NCBI GenBank assembly: GCA_951799405.1
Contig: OX637359.1
Coordinates: forward strand, 2,600,201-2,664,200
From: Agapetus fuscipes
Taxonomy: Eukaryota; Arthropoda; Insecta; Trichoptera; Glossosomatidae
Length of the DNA stretch: 64,000 nt
Direction: 5' to 3'
Under the pieces are notes generated by a model. That model saw only the letters and a list, made by a program, of their open reading frames with translations, was not told where the DNA came from and did no database searches. Within the stretch, counting starts at the first letter, position 1. Every line of letters starts with the position of its first letter. Of the stretch, positions 57,201 through 64,000 are shown piece by piece. The position numbers and the translations under genes were made by a program.

Positions 57201-60200
57201 TGTTTATTTTTTGCGGTGAAATTTTTTGTATTGTTTTCCTTTCAAGCCTTTTATTTTCCTTTGACAAAAGGAAAGCTTTATTTGGAGCATTCCGATAAAT
57301 AAATTCGATAATTTTTAGCACTATTAACAATTTTTATTTGACTCTACACATAAAATATATTTATTTTCATCAGGGCTGGAAGTCTCATCACCACGGTAAT
57401 TTCTACCTACCGAATATCAAAAATATTGTATGAAGCCTAATCAGCTGATCGCTTGCGGCCATCTTGGATTGACAGGTCTTCATACCCCCATACAAGGTTG
57501 ACATTTGAAATTAAAAAATGGTTCCAATTCTGACAATGCGCATGCGCACATTTTCATTTCAACATGGTTACCGGTTGCGTAATGTAACATTACGCAACGG
57601 GTGTAGAAATGTATGGCATTGTGATTGCGTTAGCTGTTTTGTAATAACTAAATTACCAAATGGGAGTAGAAAAAGTAAATTGCAGCAGCGTGTAAAGGTG
57701 TTCAATGTTCATCAGTAAGTCGGTTTCTAATTGAGTTTTTCCGCAATTGCATGGTCGAATCATACACTAAGCGGCTAGTCTAGCTGTAGTATCTAAAGTA
57801 GGATCTACTTTATACTTCTGGACAGTCAAAATATAATTATCGCGGGCCATGTACTATTCATGTCGAAGGACCATCGGCGGGCCGGATTAAATTTTTTCGC
57901 AGGCCATACTTTGCCATCACTGATCTTAACTAATGGATCTATCTATAATCTATAATCTAAGTTGCAAGGATATATTCATTTAAAGCTCTCAGATGTATGC
58001 CCACAAACCAACAAGTGTAGTTCGCGCTTACAAATGCTGAATGTGTACTTACAAATAAAATCCAAACCTCAAATGAACATAAGCCCCACAACTTTTGCCG
58101 ACCTTCCCTGAAACAGGGGTGACATTGGCAAAGTGAACCATTTTTTACAGTATGGGTGGTCAGCCTCATACCAACCTATAAGTCAAGGAATATGAATAAT
58201 AAATTACATTTAAATATAAAAAAGAACAAAACCTTACAAAGAAATCTATACAAAAAAAGTCAAAAATTTCCTATGCAAAAAATGTAGCAAATGAATACAC
58301 CAACATTAGAAATCAACAACTAATGGATCCTCACCTTTATCTCCCACAAATCTGGTGCAGTCCACCTTGGCCGCTGGTCCCATAGATCCCTTGGCCTTGA
58401 GACCCGTCTTGTCCACACACCAGCAGACGAGGCCATTCCGCGAGCATTGTCGGGATTCAAAGACGCCGTCCTTGTCAGAACACTGGGGGATGTAGCCACG
58501 ACCAGCCCGTTCTGTGACTGACAGAGCTTCGGCTAGAGCTTTCTGCTGGAGACATTCTAGGAAAGAAACCAAATAATTGTTTGTTATGTAATTCTATCAG
58601 AAATAAGAAATAATAATGGGGTAGACATTGTCACGTACAGGATTAAGAGATACCTCCAGGATGTACCTGGGATACTTGCCTACCGCTAGCTCTCATCATC
58701 ATCATCACTCAAAGCGTGGGAATTCTTTCTAGTGGTATTGCTTATTCTATTCTTAAGAGCCGGCAGTGGATATATTAACTATAGGGATAAATATGGACCG
58801 CTATCGGTTGGGAGGGTAGTATAATTTCTACACTCAACGAGAAGACACAGCTGGACCCTGGAAAAGAAGAAGACTGCAGCAGATTGAATTACTCTCCAAC
58901 GGCGAGAGACTTCACTGCCTAGAAGATCTTTTCATCACCAGCAGACGCAGAGACAACCGTCTCCTTTGCTGGAGGAAAACTACCCTTCACCAAATTCCCT
59001 TTTAGGACCACGCTTCCCTCAAAAGTTTTTTCCTTCGCTGGCTGAAGCTACGCAACTCAAAAGGCCCTTTTTAGGAGTTCTTATCCAGCCCTTCTTCAAC
59101 ATTCCTCCCAGTTTCCAACCTTCCTGTCCCGGAAGCTGTGGAAGCACCCTTGGGAGCAACCTGAAGGACGTCCAACATCGTCCACCTCGCCTCAGCTGAT
59201 CCTGCTACTGCACCAGGCCACAAGGATCCCTGGAGGATCCTCAGCAGACGCAACGAGCACTCACAAGCAAGAACACACCCGCCTACAGTCTACGGGAACA
59301 GACTATGGCGCCAAAACATAAAATAAAATAAAACTAAATAATATACTCTGAAAAACTCTGTAAATATTTCTGTGATTAAATTGATGTTTTCCACAGAATA
59401 TCAACAAGCTGTCTGTGGGCGAGTTATCTTTGACGGATTTGTCTCGTGACACACTTATTACCTGTTAGATTTTCTGGGAAGAGGCACTGCTGTCCGCACT
59501 CCTGGCTGCTGCAGCACTTCTGCATGGACGGGCACTCAAGGTCATGCGAGCACGGCGCCTCACACTCCCTGGGCATGGAACTCGAGGAGTTGGAGACGGC
59601 AGGACACAGGCCCGGCTTCTTAATCTTCAGAGACGCCGGGCAGCATACTCCGTAATCATTTCCTGGAAGAGTCAATTGCTTAATTGCAGTACTTGTTGAG
59701 AACAAAAGGCTTTTAAAAGAGTAAAGAGCTTTGTTATAATACATTAAATAGTTGTTCAACCATCGCATAAATAAAAAATAAAAATTAAGGATTTCCTTAA
59801 CTTATGGGTTGGTATGAGGCTGACCACCTATACTGTGAAAAATTGGTTCACTTTGCAAATGTCAACCTTGTTTTAGGGAAGGTCGGTAAAAGATGCAGGG
59901 TTGCAGTTTTCATTTGAGATTTGAATTTTAATTTGTAGGTAGTACTTACTAGGTACACTTGCAGCATTTGTAAGCGAGAACTCGCACCTGTCTGCTTGCC
60001 AGCGTGCATTAAATATGAGCCTTAAATGTCAATATATCTTTGCAATTTAGATTACAGATAGATGTGACTATGGAGACTTGCTTTCCAGGATTTGTTGCTT
60101 TGGTATATCAGCTGGAGCTTCTGGATGTTTCACCCATGTTTGCAATGGCCTTCTTCAGCTTGATGATGTATTGTGATATGATGATACGGTTGGCATACCT

Positions 60201-63200
60201 CTTTGCACCAAGCACTGGTATAGCGGAGGACAGTTGGGCTTCCCAGGGTCCGTCCCGCACAGGAATGGTCGGTGTGTGTCGGTGATCATCAGGGGATCCC
60301 CCACGGGGCAGATGTTGTCCAGACTGCGACCCCTCTTGCCTGAAAATATCCACAATACTTCTTATTCAAATCCATTGTTAGAATGTACAAGCTGTAACTT
60401 GCCACCCATTTGCTGTGGCGCGCAAAACGCAACTAAGCTACATGTATAGTGTAACTTCTTGCCTTCTTTATCCCCGAAGGATTCGGACCGAAGTAGGAAC
60501 ACAACAGTACCTCCCATTGAGTAATAACATAGAGGAGCAGAGACTAACTTACTGCATTGATACATACTATAGCCCACATTTGTCTCAGTCCTGTCAAACG
60601 TTGCAGTGGTGTAGTCATATGAAATAAGCCATTTTGTCCAAATCCATTTTTTGTTTCGACAACCAATTATAACACAAGCCATAATGTCTTAAAATAATGC
60701 CTGTTTACTTTAAAATTGATCAATTTTATCGATCACAAGATTTATAACGCATGCATTCTATGTTCGGACTGGTTTGGGCATAGTTCGCACACGGCAATGT
60801 TGTCACATTTCTAGAAACATTTTTACATTCGCCTGAGTTTTTTTTGCACATATGGAAATGCAACTGTGAAATTCTTTGTTCTCTTTCTTACTAATGACCA
60901 TTTTCAAAAGTAAGTTGAAAGAGATATATATACCTAATGTCTATTTTTGTTAAAATAATTTCTAGTCCACAGATATCAGTGGCGTGCATGTCATACAGTT
61001 CAATATTTGTTACCGAATATAATTAAACACACAATTAATACAACAATATTCATCTTATGTTCTATTAAAAATTCACATTCCGCGCGGTATAGCACATTTC
61101 CGCTGGTCCCAAGTCACTTCGCTTCACTCCGCCTCTTTCCGCCTCACTCCGCCACTGGTGTTTATTTCAAACCCCAAATTAAAAACCGGCAAGGTTTACT
61201 CAGCCTTCACAAGAAATGAGTACCAGCCCTCTCGGAAGCTGGGAAACTCCCACTTCAACTGAAGTGGTTGGCGTAAGGCCGGCCCCCTTACCTGTAAAAA
61301 ATAAATAGATTCAACTCGCCGCATGCGACCCCTTCGGGGATAACGCGGCAAGAAGTTACACTATATGTGTAGCTTAGTTGCGTTTAGTTGCGTTGTTGCA
61401 TTGAGATCCATTGCCTGAGGAGATACATATGTATTTAGGTCAGATGTGTTGTATATACTCACAAGTAGGCACAGGCGGGCAGGGTTGTCTGAGGCAGGCC
61501 ACCTCCTCCAGCTGACAAGCTTGTTCTCCGGGACAGCGGACTCCGGAGCAGGGATCTCGGCACTGGCACAGCGGACAACCGTCAGCGGCCACGGTGAAGC
61601 CGTGCGGGCACAGCATGCGACACGTCGCAGCGGCACATGCTGCTGGGGCTGGAACATCACAACAATCATGTCAAATGGCGTTGACACACAAAAATACACG
61701 TAAAACTGGCTTGGCCCAAATTTCATAACACACAATAAAATTGTGAGGATTGTATATACAGAGGTACAATTGTATATGCAGAGGAAATGTGGAAGCGAAA
61801 GGAGGAAAGGGAAGACCGAGAAAAGTATGACTGGATCCATACATACTATTATTTGTTGATTTTAAAAATGTAATTTGTTGTGTATGTTAATTGACTTATA
61901 GGTTGGTATGCGGCTGACCTCCCATGCTGTAGAAAATGGTTCACTTTGCCAATGTCACCCCTGTTTTAGGGAAGGTCGGCCAAAGTTGCAGGGTGTATGT
62001 TCATTTGAGATTTGGGTTTTTGTATTGTAGGTAGTAATGTATGTAGGTCACGAGTCGAAAATGCATACAATGTGAATCCTTCATATTATATATCTTTGCA
62101 ACTTAGATTAGATTAGATCATATTTTGAAATTGTAAAAGAATGGGATGTAAGATAAGGAAATGTATGAAAAAAGTGATGGATATTAATGAATTGAGAGGT
62201 ACGCAAGGATACAGGAACAGTTTTAACTTAACACTACCAGCGCCCTGGGCGAGATTTCTCAGGCGCCCCCTATTCACCATTGAAATCCATACGAAAATGG
62301 TAAAAAAAAAAGCTATTATAACTGGCGCCCTGAGCGGCCGCCCAACCGCGCGCTACCCTAACGCCGCCCCTGCAAGGGTAGGAAAAATGGAGGCAACTTT
62401 CCCGAGGCTCTGGCCACCGCTAGCGGCACGACGGCAGAGTTAAAGATACAGTTATGACCTAATAAAAAAGCTAAGATAGGAAGGAACTACAATTTTGTGA
62501 ATATTTTATGTTCACTTTCACAAACTGTGATGTTTTCGAAAGGAGTAGGTATTACGTATAAATCCAAGATCATACCATTAAAAATCATTGGATAAAATAT
62601 TTTGCTACTGCCCGCTAGATGGCAATCTATCATCGATTTCCAATATTTTGACAGGAGCCGTCAAAATATTGGAAACAAGTTGAACTTATAGGTTATTTTG
62701 AAGACTATTGTATAAGATAATATTATCTGATAGCTCCTATCTAAAGTGCGAAAATCTTCGGAATGGATGAAAATAATGAATTCGGCATTTCACTTTTCAA
62801 TGTCCTGTATATTTTCACTATCTTTCTTTTTCAGTGAAAAATCATGAACATTTAAGTAGGTAGGTACGTACTGTATCATTAACCCAATGTACTGTATTTA
62901 AAGGTACTAAATCAGAATAAGGCATTGATGTATCGATCAACGTAAAAGATAGAGAATATTATAGAAAAAAAGATCAAGGATCTTTTACTTGGATTGATCA
63001 AATAAGGCTTCTTCACTTGGCATTTGTTTCCATTAATTTTTTGACATTTGCATTGCCATTTACCTGAGCAGTTGACCAAGCCCCTGGCAGGTGCCCTCGT
63101 CCCAGGTTCCTCGAATCCCGCCTGGTCCACGCACCAGCAGCTGCCCACGATCTCGTTGTCGCACTGCACGCGGTCAAAGTCGCCATCTTGCGTGCAGCGC

Positions 63201-63279
63201 GGCACCCGCACGGAGCGCGCGCCCTCGGGGCCCAGCGCGCGCGCACGACGCGTAGCTGCCATCTGCAGGTGCTCACATC
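38970..63279 (-). CDS. Mosaic transmembrane protease-inhibitor protein, 3' part (20 exons)
   Basis: Twenty minus-strand exons from 63279 down to 38970 join with compatible phases (4175 nt, about 1390 residues plus stop). Domain order is Tg1, antistasin, lustrin-type Cys-rich, WAP, Tg1, antistasin, lustrin, WAP, Tg1, antistasin, WAP, Tg1, antistasin, lustrin, Kunitz, Tg1, Tg1, juxtamembrane region, transmembrane helix and cytoplasmic tail. Most exons are phase 1 at both ends, as expected for exon-shuffled extracellular modules. Antistasin, WAP and Kunitz domains are serine-protease inhibitor folds, and Tg1 domains often inhibit cysteine proteases. A type I membrane protein presenting an inhibitor array is inferred. 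The signal peptide and first exons lie to the right of the window. The domain mix resembles multi-inhibitor genes known in insects, but I cannot name the orthologue. Confidence 0.88.
39283..39370 (-). mobile_element. SINE-A tail fragment
   Basis: Reverse CR1-like tail and part of the body (GCGAGCTTGGTCGTCGCTG). Confidence 0.65.
39614..39787 (-). CDS. Exon: juxtamembrane region, second half
   Basis: Phase 0 at both ends (58 codons), starting [16 protein letters not shown] and ending REILSEST before GTAAGT. It contains no cysteines, unlike the exons upstream. Confidence 0.8.
40096..40322 (-). CDS. Exon: juxtamembrane region, first half
   Basis: Begins by completing a split codon after the last Tg1 exon. 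It reads [20 protein letters not shown] and later [20 protein letters not shown]. The alternating helix and strand character recalls SEA-type domains, but no cleavage motif was seen. Confidence 0.8.
40331..40788 (-). mobile_element. SINE-A next to SINE-B, both reversed
   Basis: SINE-A at 40331-40583 has an internal deletion. SINE-B at 40596-40788 ends with its tRNA-like head (CCAACTGAGCTATCGATC). Confidence 0.7.
40788..40922 (-). repeat. Family D 3' part
   Basis: Reverse copy (ATAATCTAAGTTGCAAAG to CAAATCTCAAATGAA) that ends about 35 bp before the next exon's donor. Confidence 0.75.
40958..41269 (-). CDS. Exon: thyroglobulin type-1 domain, last
   Basis: Phase 1-1, 104 codons. A linker of about 45 residues ([16 protein letters not shown]...) precedes [10 protein letters not shown], the [12 protein letters not shown] segment and KCWCVDEAG, the Tg1 signature. 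Confidence 0.87.
41442..41689 (-). repeat. Family D copy
   Basis: Reverse copy from AATCTAATCTAAGTTGC to AAGTCAAGGAATT. Confidence 0.75.
42007..42273 (-). CDS. Exon: thyroglobulin type-1 domain
   Basis: Phase 1-1, 89 codons. [36 protein letters not shown] and PQCNF mark a Tg1 domain. The Asp of CWCVD is replaced by Ser. Confidence 0.87.
42565..42750 (-). CDS. Exon: Kunitz (BPTI-type) domain
   Basis: Phase 1-1, 62 codons. The pattern [30 protein letters not shown] and CNAVC has the six Kunitz cysteines and the FxYGGC core. The P1 region is G-V-C-G-H-S, unlike classic Lys/Arg P1 trypsin inhibitors. Confidence 0.88.
42794..43060 (+). mobile_element. SINE-B copy
   Basis: tRNA-like head GGTCGATAGCTCAGTTGCTA with B box GGTTCGAATCCCACC, and an internal deletion near 42980. 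Confidence 0.75.
43074..43566 (+). mobile_element. Family D fragment followed by SINE-A
   Basis: A diverged D copy at 43074-43276 is joined to a SINE-A at 43277-43566 with head, body and CR1-like tail. Confidence 0.7.
43725..45645. repeat. TATGCTCTATGCACT minisatellite, split by a hAT element
   Basis: Long array of 7-bp-based units (CTCTATG, CACTATG, CATTATG) with higher-order blocks of about 125 bp repeated at 43870, 43993 and later. It occupies 43725-44297 and 45346-45645. Confidence 0.85.
44298..45345 (+). mobile_element. Truncated hAT transposon with a BED-finger transposase fragment
   Basis: Ends CAGTGTTTCCCAC and GGGAAACACTG are inverted, and CTCTATGC is duplicated at 44290-44297 and 45346-45353 (8 bp, as in hAT). 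The ORF at 44746-45180 (144 residues) has FCLLCEKSF and HLKAKHH, a BED-type zinc finger, then [11 protein letters not shown], as in ZBED/SCAND3-like transposases. The catalytic and dimerisation regions are missing. Confidence 0.82.
45736..45954 (-). CDS. Exon: antistasin end plus lustrin-type Cys-rich domain
   Basis: Phase 1-1, 73 codons. It opens [14 protein letters not shown], completing the antistasin domain of the previous exon, then continues [14 protein letters not shown] and [10 protein letters not shown]. The intron inside the antistasin domain is unique among the antistasin repeats of this gene. Confidence 0.83.
45985..46084 (-). mobile_element. SINE-A tail fragment
   Basis: Reverse CR1-like tail with (AAT)n at the left. 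Confidence 0.65.
46411..46911 (-). mobile_element. Family D copy joined to SINE-A, both reversed
   Basis: D at 46411-46634 has lost its extreme 5' end. SINE-A at 46637-46911 begins with the CR1-like tail and ends in a tRNA-like head. Confidence 0.7.
47241..47387 (-). CDS. Exon: antistasin domain, main part
   Basis: Phase 1-1, 49 codons. It reads [36 protein letters not shown] and CKVV before GTAAGT. The domain is finished by the next exon, the same split as in the three small antistasin-like genes. Confidence 0.85.
47455..47640 (+). mobile_element. LINE fragment
   Basis: The plus strand reads [13 protein letters not shown] and [19 protein letters not shown], the region after the reverse transcriptase in insect non-LTR elements. 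Confidence 0.6.
47836..48010. repeat. Two SINE-B 3' ends, head to head
   Basis: A reversed fragment (GTGTTGCATTTAGCGAGTGG) is followed by a forward fragment ending TTACACTATATGTATGTG. Confidence 0.55.
48191..48241 (-). repeat. Copy of the donor end of the 48765-48960 exon
   Basis: About 50 bp match 48743-48793 with four or five differences. This covers the last roughly 29 coding bases and the donor of the Tg1 exon. The donor here reads AGTATTTAG instead of GGTATGTAG. Confidence 0.7.
48242..48742 (+). mobile_element. LINE fragment, D fragment and a second LINE piece
   Basis: The LINE 3' end at 48242-48470 ([16 protein letters not shown]) joins a D 5' end at 48470-48501. That D is split by another LINE piece (48502-48712, [14 protein letters not shown]) with TATGCGGCTGAC on both sides. 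Confidence 0.65.
48765..48960 (-). CDS. Exon: thyroglobulin type-1 domain
   Basis: Phase 0 start, phase 1 end. It reads [33 protein letters not shown] and [14 protein letters not shown], then PQCHG. The first Tg1 cysteine is in the previous exon (TACQHQK). Confidence 0.87.
49079..49374 (+). mobile_element. SINE-A copy
   Basis: Well-preserved head (GGTCCGTAGTCCAGGTGGTA), body and CR1-like tail. Confidence 0.85.
49690..49775 (+). mobile_element. SINE-C fragment
   Basis: Contains GGGTCGAGTCCCGTC and CTTTGACCGTGGTTGAACAG. Confidence 0.45.
49779..50162 (-). mobile_element. Chimeric 5S/tRNA/CR1-tail SINE, 5S part truncated
   Basis: Reverse copy. Tail at left, tRNA-like head near 50020-50075, then a partial 5S rRNA-like segment at 50082-50162 (CCATCCAAGTACTGTCCGCG, CTTAACTTCGGTGATCTG). 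Same order as 17031-17458. Confidence 0.8.
50735..51100 (+). repeat. LINE 3' UTR leading into family D
   Basis: A LINE scrap at 50735-50846 (ATGGCGGTTAATCTGTGATG, GTCCATACATGTTATAATTT) joins D from TTCCTTGACTTATAGG (50847) to a (TTAGA)n tail. Confidence 0.75.
51198..51370 (-). CDS. Exon: WAP domain
   Basis: Phase 1 start, phase 0 end. It reads [39 protein letters not shown] and IEPIL, the eight-cysteine WAP pattern, then TACQHQK, which starts the next Tg1 domain. Confidence 0.87.
51462..51725 (-). mobile_element. SINE-B copy
   Basis: Reverse copy ending with the tRNA-like head CCAATTAAGCTATCAACC. Confidence 0.7.
51728..52080 (-). mobile_element. SINE-A followed by a SINE-B fragment, both reversed
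   Basis: SINE-A at 51728-51958 lacks the CR1-like tail. SINE-B remnants continue to about 52080. Confidence 0.6.
52100..52236. repeat. Minisatellite, roughly 36-bp units
   Basis: About four units of the type CAATCAACTTCCCTTCCACA, ending 33 bp before the antistasin exon's donor. Confidence 0.75.
52269..52465 (-). CDS. Exon: antistasin domain
   Basis: Phase 2 start, phase 1 end. It reads [52 protein letters not shown]. It is unsplit, unlike the 47.2/45.9-kb repeat. Confidence 0.87.
52722..52805 (+). mobile_element. LINE 3' tip
   Basis: [17 protein letters not shown] reading, then GCTACAGTTACATTACAG. Confidence 0.45.
52830..53049 (-). CDS. Exon: thyroglobulin type-1 domain
   Basis: Phase 1 start, phase 2 end. 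It reads [19 protein letters not shown], then [27 protein letters not shown] and TTDCV. Confidence 0.87.
53337..53690 (-). mobile_element. Non-LTR reverse transcriptase fragment
   Basis: The minus strand reads [20 protein letters not shown] and later VQLYADDAV. These are RT core motifs; YADD is the catalytic box. It is truncated at both ends. Confidence 0.8.
53835..54048 (-). CDS. Exon: WAP domain with acidic linker
   Basis: Phase 0 start, phase 1 end. It reads [43 protein letters not shown] and an acidic tail [13 protein letters not shown]. Donor AA|GTGAGG. Confidence 0.85.
54114..54342. mobile_element. hAT-type MITE, 229 bp
   Basis: About 54-bp inverted ends start CAGTGGCGAAGGGTGCC. Flanks GTACCTAT and GTGCCTAT form an 8-bp target duplication with one mismatch. 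Confidence 0.8.
54563..54765 (+). mobile_element. SINE-A body fused to a SINE-B head
   Basis: SINE-A sequence at 54563-54714 stops at ACCAAGCTCGTAAAA and a SINE-B tRNA-like head (GGTCGATAGCTCAATTGGTA) follows. Confidence 0.6.
55041..55240 (-). CDS. Exon: lustrin-type Cys-rich domain
   Basis: Phase 1 start, phase 0 end, 200 nt. It completes the previous Cys, then reads [40 protein letters not shown] and [10 protein letters not shown]. Confidence 0.85.
55401..55614. mobile_element. hAT-type MITE, 214 bp
   Basis: Ends CAGGGGCGTGCAT and ATGCACGCGCCTG are inverted. GTATTTGG is duplicated exactly on both sides (8 bp). Confidence 0.8.
55865..56077 (-). CDS. Exon: antistasin domain
   Basis: Phase 1-1, 71 codons. 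It reads [54 protein letters not shown]. Confidence 0.87.
56100..56360 (+). mobile_element. LINE C-terminal fragment
   Basis: The plus strand reads a shifted [18 protein letters not shown] segment and [19 protein letters not shown]. It ends in (TAACAG)n, like the 9165 copy. Confidence 0.65.
56981..57187 (-). repeat. Family D copy, diverged
   Basis: Reverse copy from TCTAACCTAAGTTGTAAAG to a CACCTATTAACCAAGTAA end. Confidence 0.6.
57374..57500. mobile_element. MITE arm (ACCGTGGTGATGAGAC family)
   Basis: CAGGGCTGGAAGTCTCATCA matches the left arm of the 16893 element. The right arm is missing. Confidence 0.6.
57949..58190 (-). repeat. Family D copy, nearly complete
   Basis: Reverse copy. The translated shadow is the same as at 6603, showing very recent spread of this subfamily. 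Confidence 0.85.
58335..58556 (-). CDS. Exon: thyroglobulin type-1 domain
   Basis: Phase 1-1, 74 codons. It reads [47 protein letters not shown] and VDCTRF. Confidence 0.87.
58790..59320. other. GC-richer island of unknown nature in an intron
   Basis: Composition is clearly less AT-rich than its surroundings and no domain is recognisable in either strand. It ends with GGGAACAGACTATGGCGCC followed by an AT-rich run. It may be a retroelement 5' UTR or a short unknown insert. Confidence 0.35.
59462..59662 (-). CDS. Exon: lustrin end plus WAP domain
   Basis: Phase 1-1, 67 codons. It opens [13 protein letters not shown], closing the lustrin domain, then WAP cysteines [40 protein letters not shown] and QQCLFPE. 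Confidence 0.86.
59790..60058 (+). repeat. Family D copy
   Basis: Forward copy from TTCCTTAACTTATGGG to TTTGCAATTTAGATTACAG. Confidence 0.75.
60199..60339 (-). CDS. Exon: lustrin-type Cys-rich domain, first part
   Basis: Phase 1-1, 47 codons. It reads [39 protein letters not shown] and VQR. The closing CC pair is in the next exon. Confidence 0.83.
60425..60487 (-). mobile_element. SINE-B 3' tip
   Basis: CGCAACTAAGCTACATGTAT to CCCCGAAGGA in reverse. Confidence 0.5.
60977..61157. mobile_element. Possible hAT-like MITE
   Basis: Starts CAGTGGCGTGC and ends CTCCGCCACTG. No clear target duplication, and the arms are short. Confidence 0.35.
61158..61395 (+). mobile_element. SINE-B, head-truncated
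   Basis: From GTGTTTATTTCAAACCCC to GTAGCTTAGTTGCG, with a short tandem copy of the last 11 bp. It ends about 70 bp before the antistasin exon donor. Confidence 0.75.
61463..61648 (-). CDS. Exon: antistasin domain
   Basis: Phase 1-1, 62 codons. It reads [53 protein letters not shown]. Confidence 0.87.
61782..62118 (+). repeat. LINE scrap leading into family D
   Basis: LINE 3' UTR (ATACATACTATTATTTGTTG) at 61840-61887 joins D, which ends in (TTAGA)n at 62118. Confidence 0.7.
62119..62455 (+). mobile_element. Composite of LINE 3' fragments
   Basis: [21 protein letters not shown] reading is followed by a GC-rich piece and then a second LINE tip (TGGAGGCAACTTTCCCGAGG, GAGTTAAAGATACAGTTATG). 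Confidence 0.5.
62460..63050. other. Intronic stretch without recognised features
   Basis: Only a small perfect hairpin (CCAATATTTTGAC...GTCAAAATATTGG, 62639-62671) was noticed. Confidence 0.5.
63064..63279 (-). CDS. Exon: thyroglobulin type-1 domain, first in window
   Basis: Phase 1-1, 72 codons. It reads [46 protein letters not shown] and LVNCS. The exon is strongly GC-rich against AT-rich introns. Earlier exons must lie beyond 64000. Confidence 0.87.
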
Positions 63280-63635
63280 CTGTGGAAGACGAAATAAATA
63301 AAGGTATAGGGTTGCTTTTGATCTCGTGCCATGATCACCCTCATCAAAGAACAAAAAAATAGAACAGTTTTGAATTTGCCGCCAAAGATACATCTGGGAT
63401 AGAGACATCTAGCGCCAGATGCGTGAAACTTTTTATAAATTCTAGTCTTTTTCTTCTTCTTTATATGGCGAATAGTCCCACGGAGAGCAGGGGCGCCAGT
63501 GTCAAGAAGACAATTTTTTTTAATTAAAAGAAGGTATAGAATTTTCCTTTCATATTATGGGTATGATTTTTTTTACGATTTATTTAAATAATTGATAATT
63601 TAATATACTTTATCCTGATTATTATTTTTGTTTCT

Positions 63636-63850
63636 TGGCTTGGCACGAGGCTCCACCCACACTATAAAAGTTGATACAATTTTATCAATGTCACCTTGTT
63701 TAAAAAAAACTATTTGAATTGCAAGGTTTAATGTTCATTTCAGGTTTGAGCTTTATTTTGTAATTAGGTACACCTGCAGCTTTTTAGTTTAAATTTGATA
63801 TGAAATTTAATGAATGTTTTCATATTTTTGTAACTAAGATTATAGATATT
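63636..63850 (+). repeat. Family D copy, degenerate
   Basis: GGCACGAGGCTCCACCCACA to TTTGTAACTAAGATTATAGA. Confidence 0.55.
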
Positions 63851-63877
63851 AAGTAGAAGTAAAAATAAAACACAAAG

Positions 63878-64000
63878 TTTTTCTTCACGACTTGATTTAT
63901 TTCCTCGAGCGCTTCCGATGTAACATAAGTTGAAGAGTTGTCTTCTTGATAATGGTGTGATTCTTGTAACTAGGATATAAATCAACTCGTGAAGAAAAAC
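63878..64000. mobile_element. Short MITE with GTTTTTCTTCACGA inverted ends
   Basis: GTTTTTCTTCACGACTTGAT at left is mirrored by ATCAACTCGTGAAGAAAAAC at the window edge, so the right flank cannot be seen. Confidence 0.6.

Noticed and set aside
57518..57718. 66-codon ORF with C-x-C-x-x-C, followed by a GTAAGT site
   Set aside because: It faintly recalls a THAP-type exon, but the cysteine spacing is wrong and no partner exon was found.

Overview
This is a eukaryotic window, most likely from an insect and probably a moth, butterfly or close relative. The evidence is GT-AG introns, coding exons far apart in AT-rich DNA, lepidopteran-looking GTAGGTA/TACCTAC runs, LINE 3' ends like those common in Lepidoptera, and very dense SINE, MITE and LINE remnants. 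The taxon is an inference. No bacterial features, tRNA genes that look functional, or CRISPR arrays were seen.

Layout. At 1-0.7 kb there is a decayed PIF/Harbinger transposon. From 3 to 23 kb lie three small paralogous genes, two on the minus strand (3044-7463 and 11705-16275) and one on the plus strand (20226-23024). Each has three exons: a signal peptide, the main part of one antistasin-like domain, and the last cysteines with the stop. Phases agree across every junction, giving secreted proteins of about 88, 85 and 90 residues. From 23.9 to 34.3 kb a four-exon plus-strand gene encodes a disordered-looking protein of about 3066 residues. Its last exon is 8.25 kb and carries about 22 copies of an unfamiliar module of about 80 residues built round a Cys-Cys-x-Pro core. 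I recognise no family for it.

From 63.3 down to 39.0 kb, on the minus strand, 20 phase-compatible exons form the 3' part of a large mosaic gene. It encodes at least 1390 residues of thyroglobulin type-1, antistasin, lustrin-type Cys-rich, WAP and Kunitz domains, then a juxtamembrane region, one transmembrane helix and a cytoplasmic tail of about 50 residues. It looks like a membrane-anchored array of protease-inhibitor domains whose 5' end lies beyond the right edge. One of its antistasin domains (47.2/45.9 kb) has an intron at the same place and phase as the three small genes, which suggests common ancestry.

The rest is mostly mobile DNA. It includes a roughly 250-bp family (D) linked to LINE 3' ends, three tRNA-like SINE families (A, B, C), some SINE-A copies with a 5S rRNA head and a CR1-like tail, CR1/L2 and other LINE fragments, a solo LTR, several MITEs with clear target duplications, a hAT remnant inside a minisatellite, and nested insertions whose order can be read.

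The small and large inhibitor genes probably act outside the cell against proteases. The giant Cys-Cys repeat gene between them has no visible functional tie to them. Exon coordinates were read by hand from splice consensus and phase and have no transcript support here.
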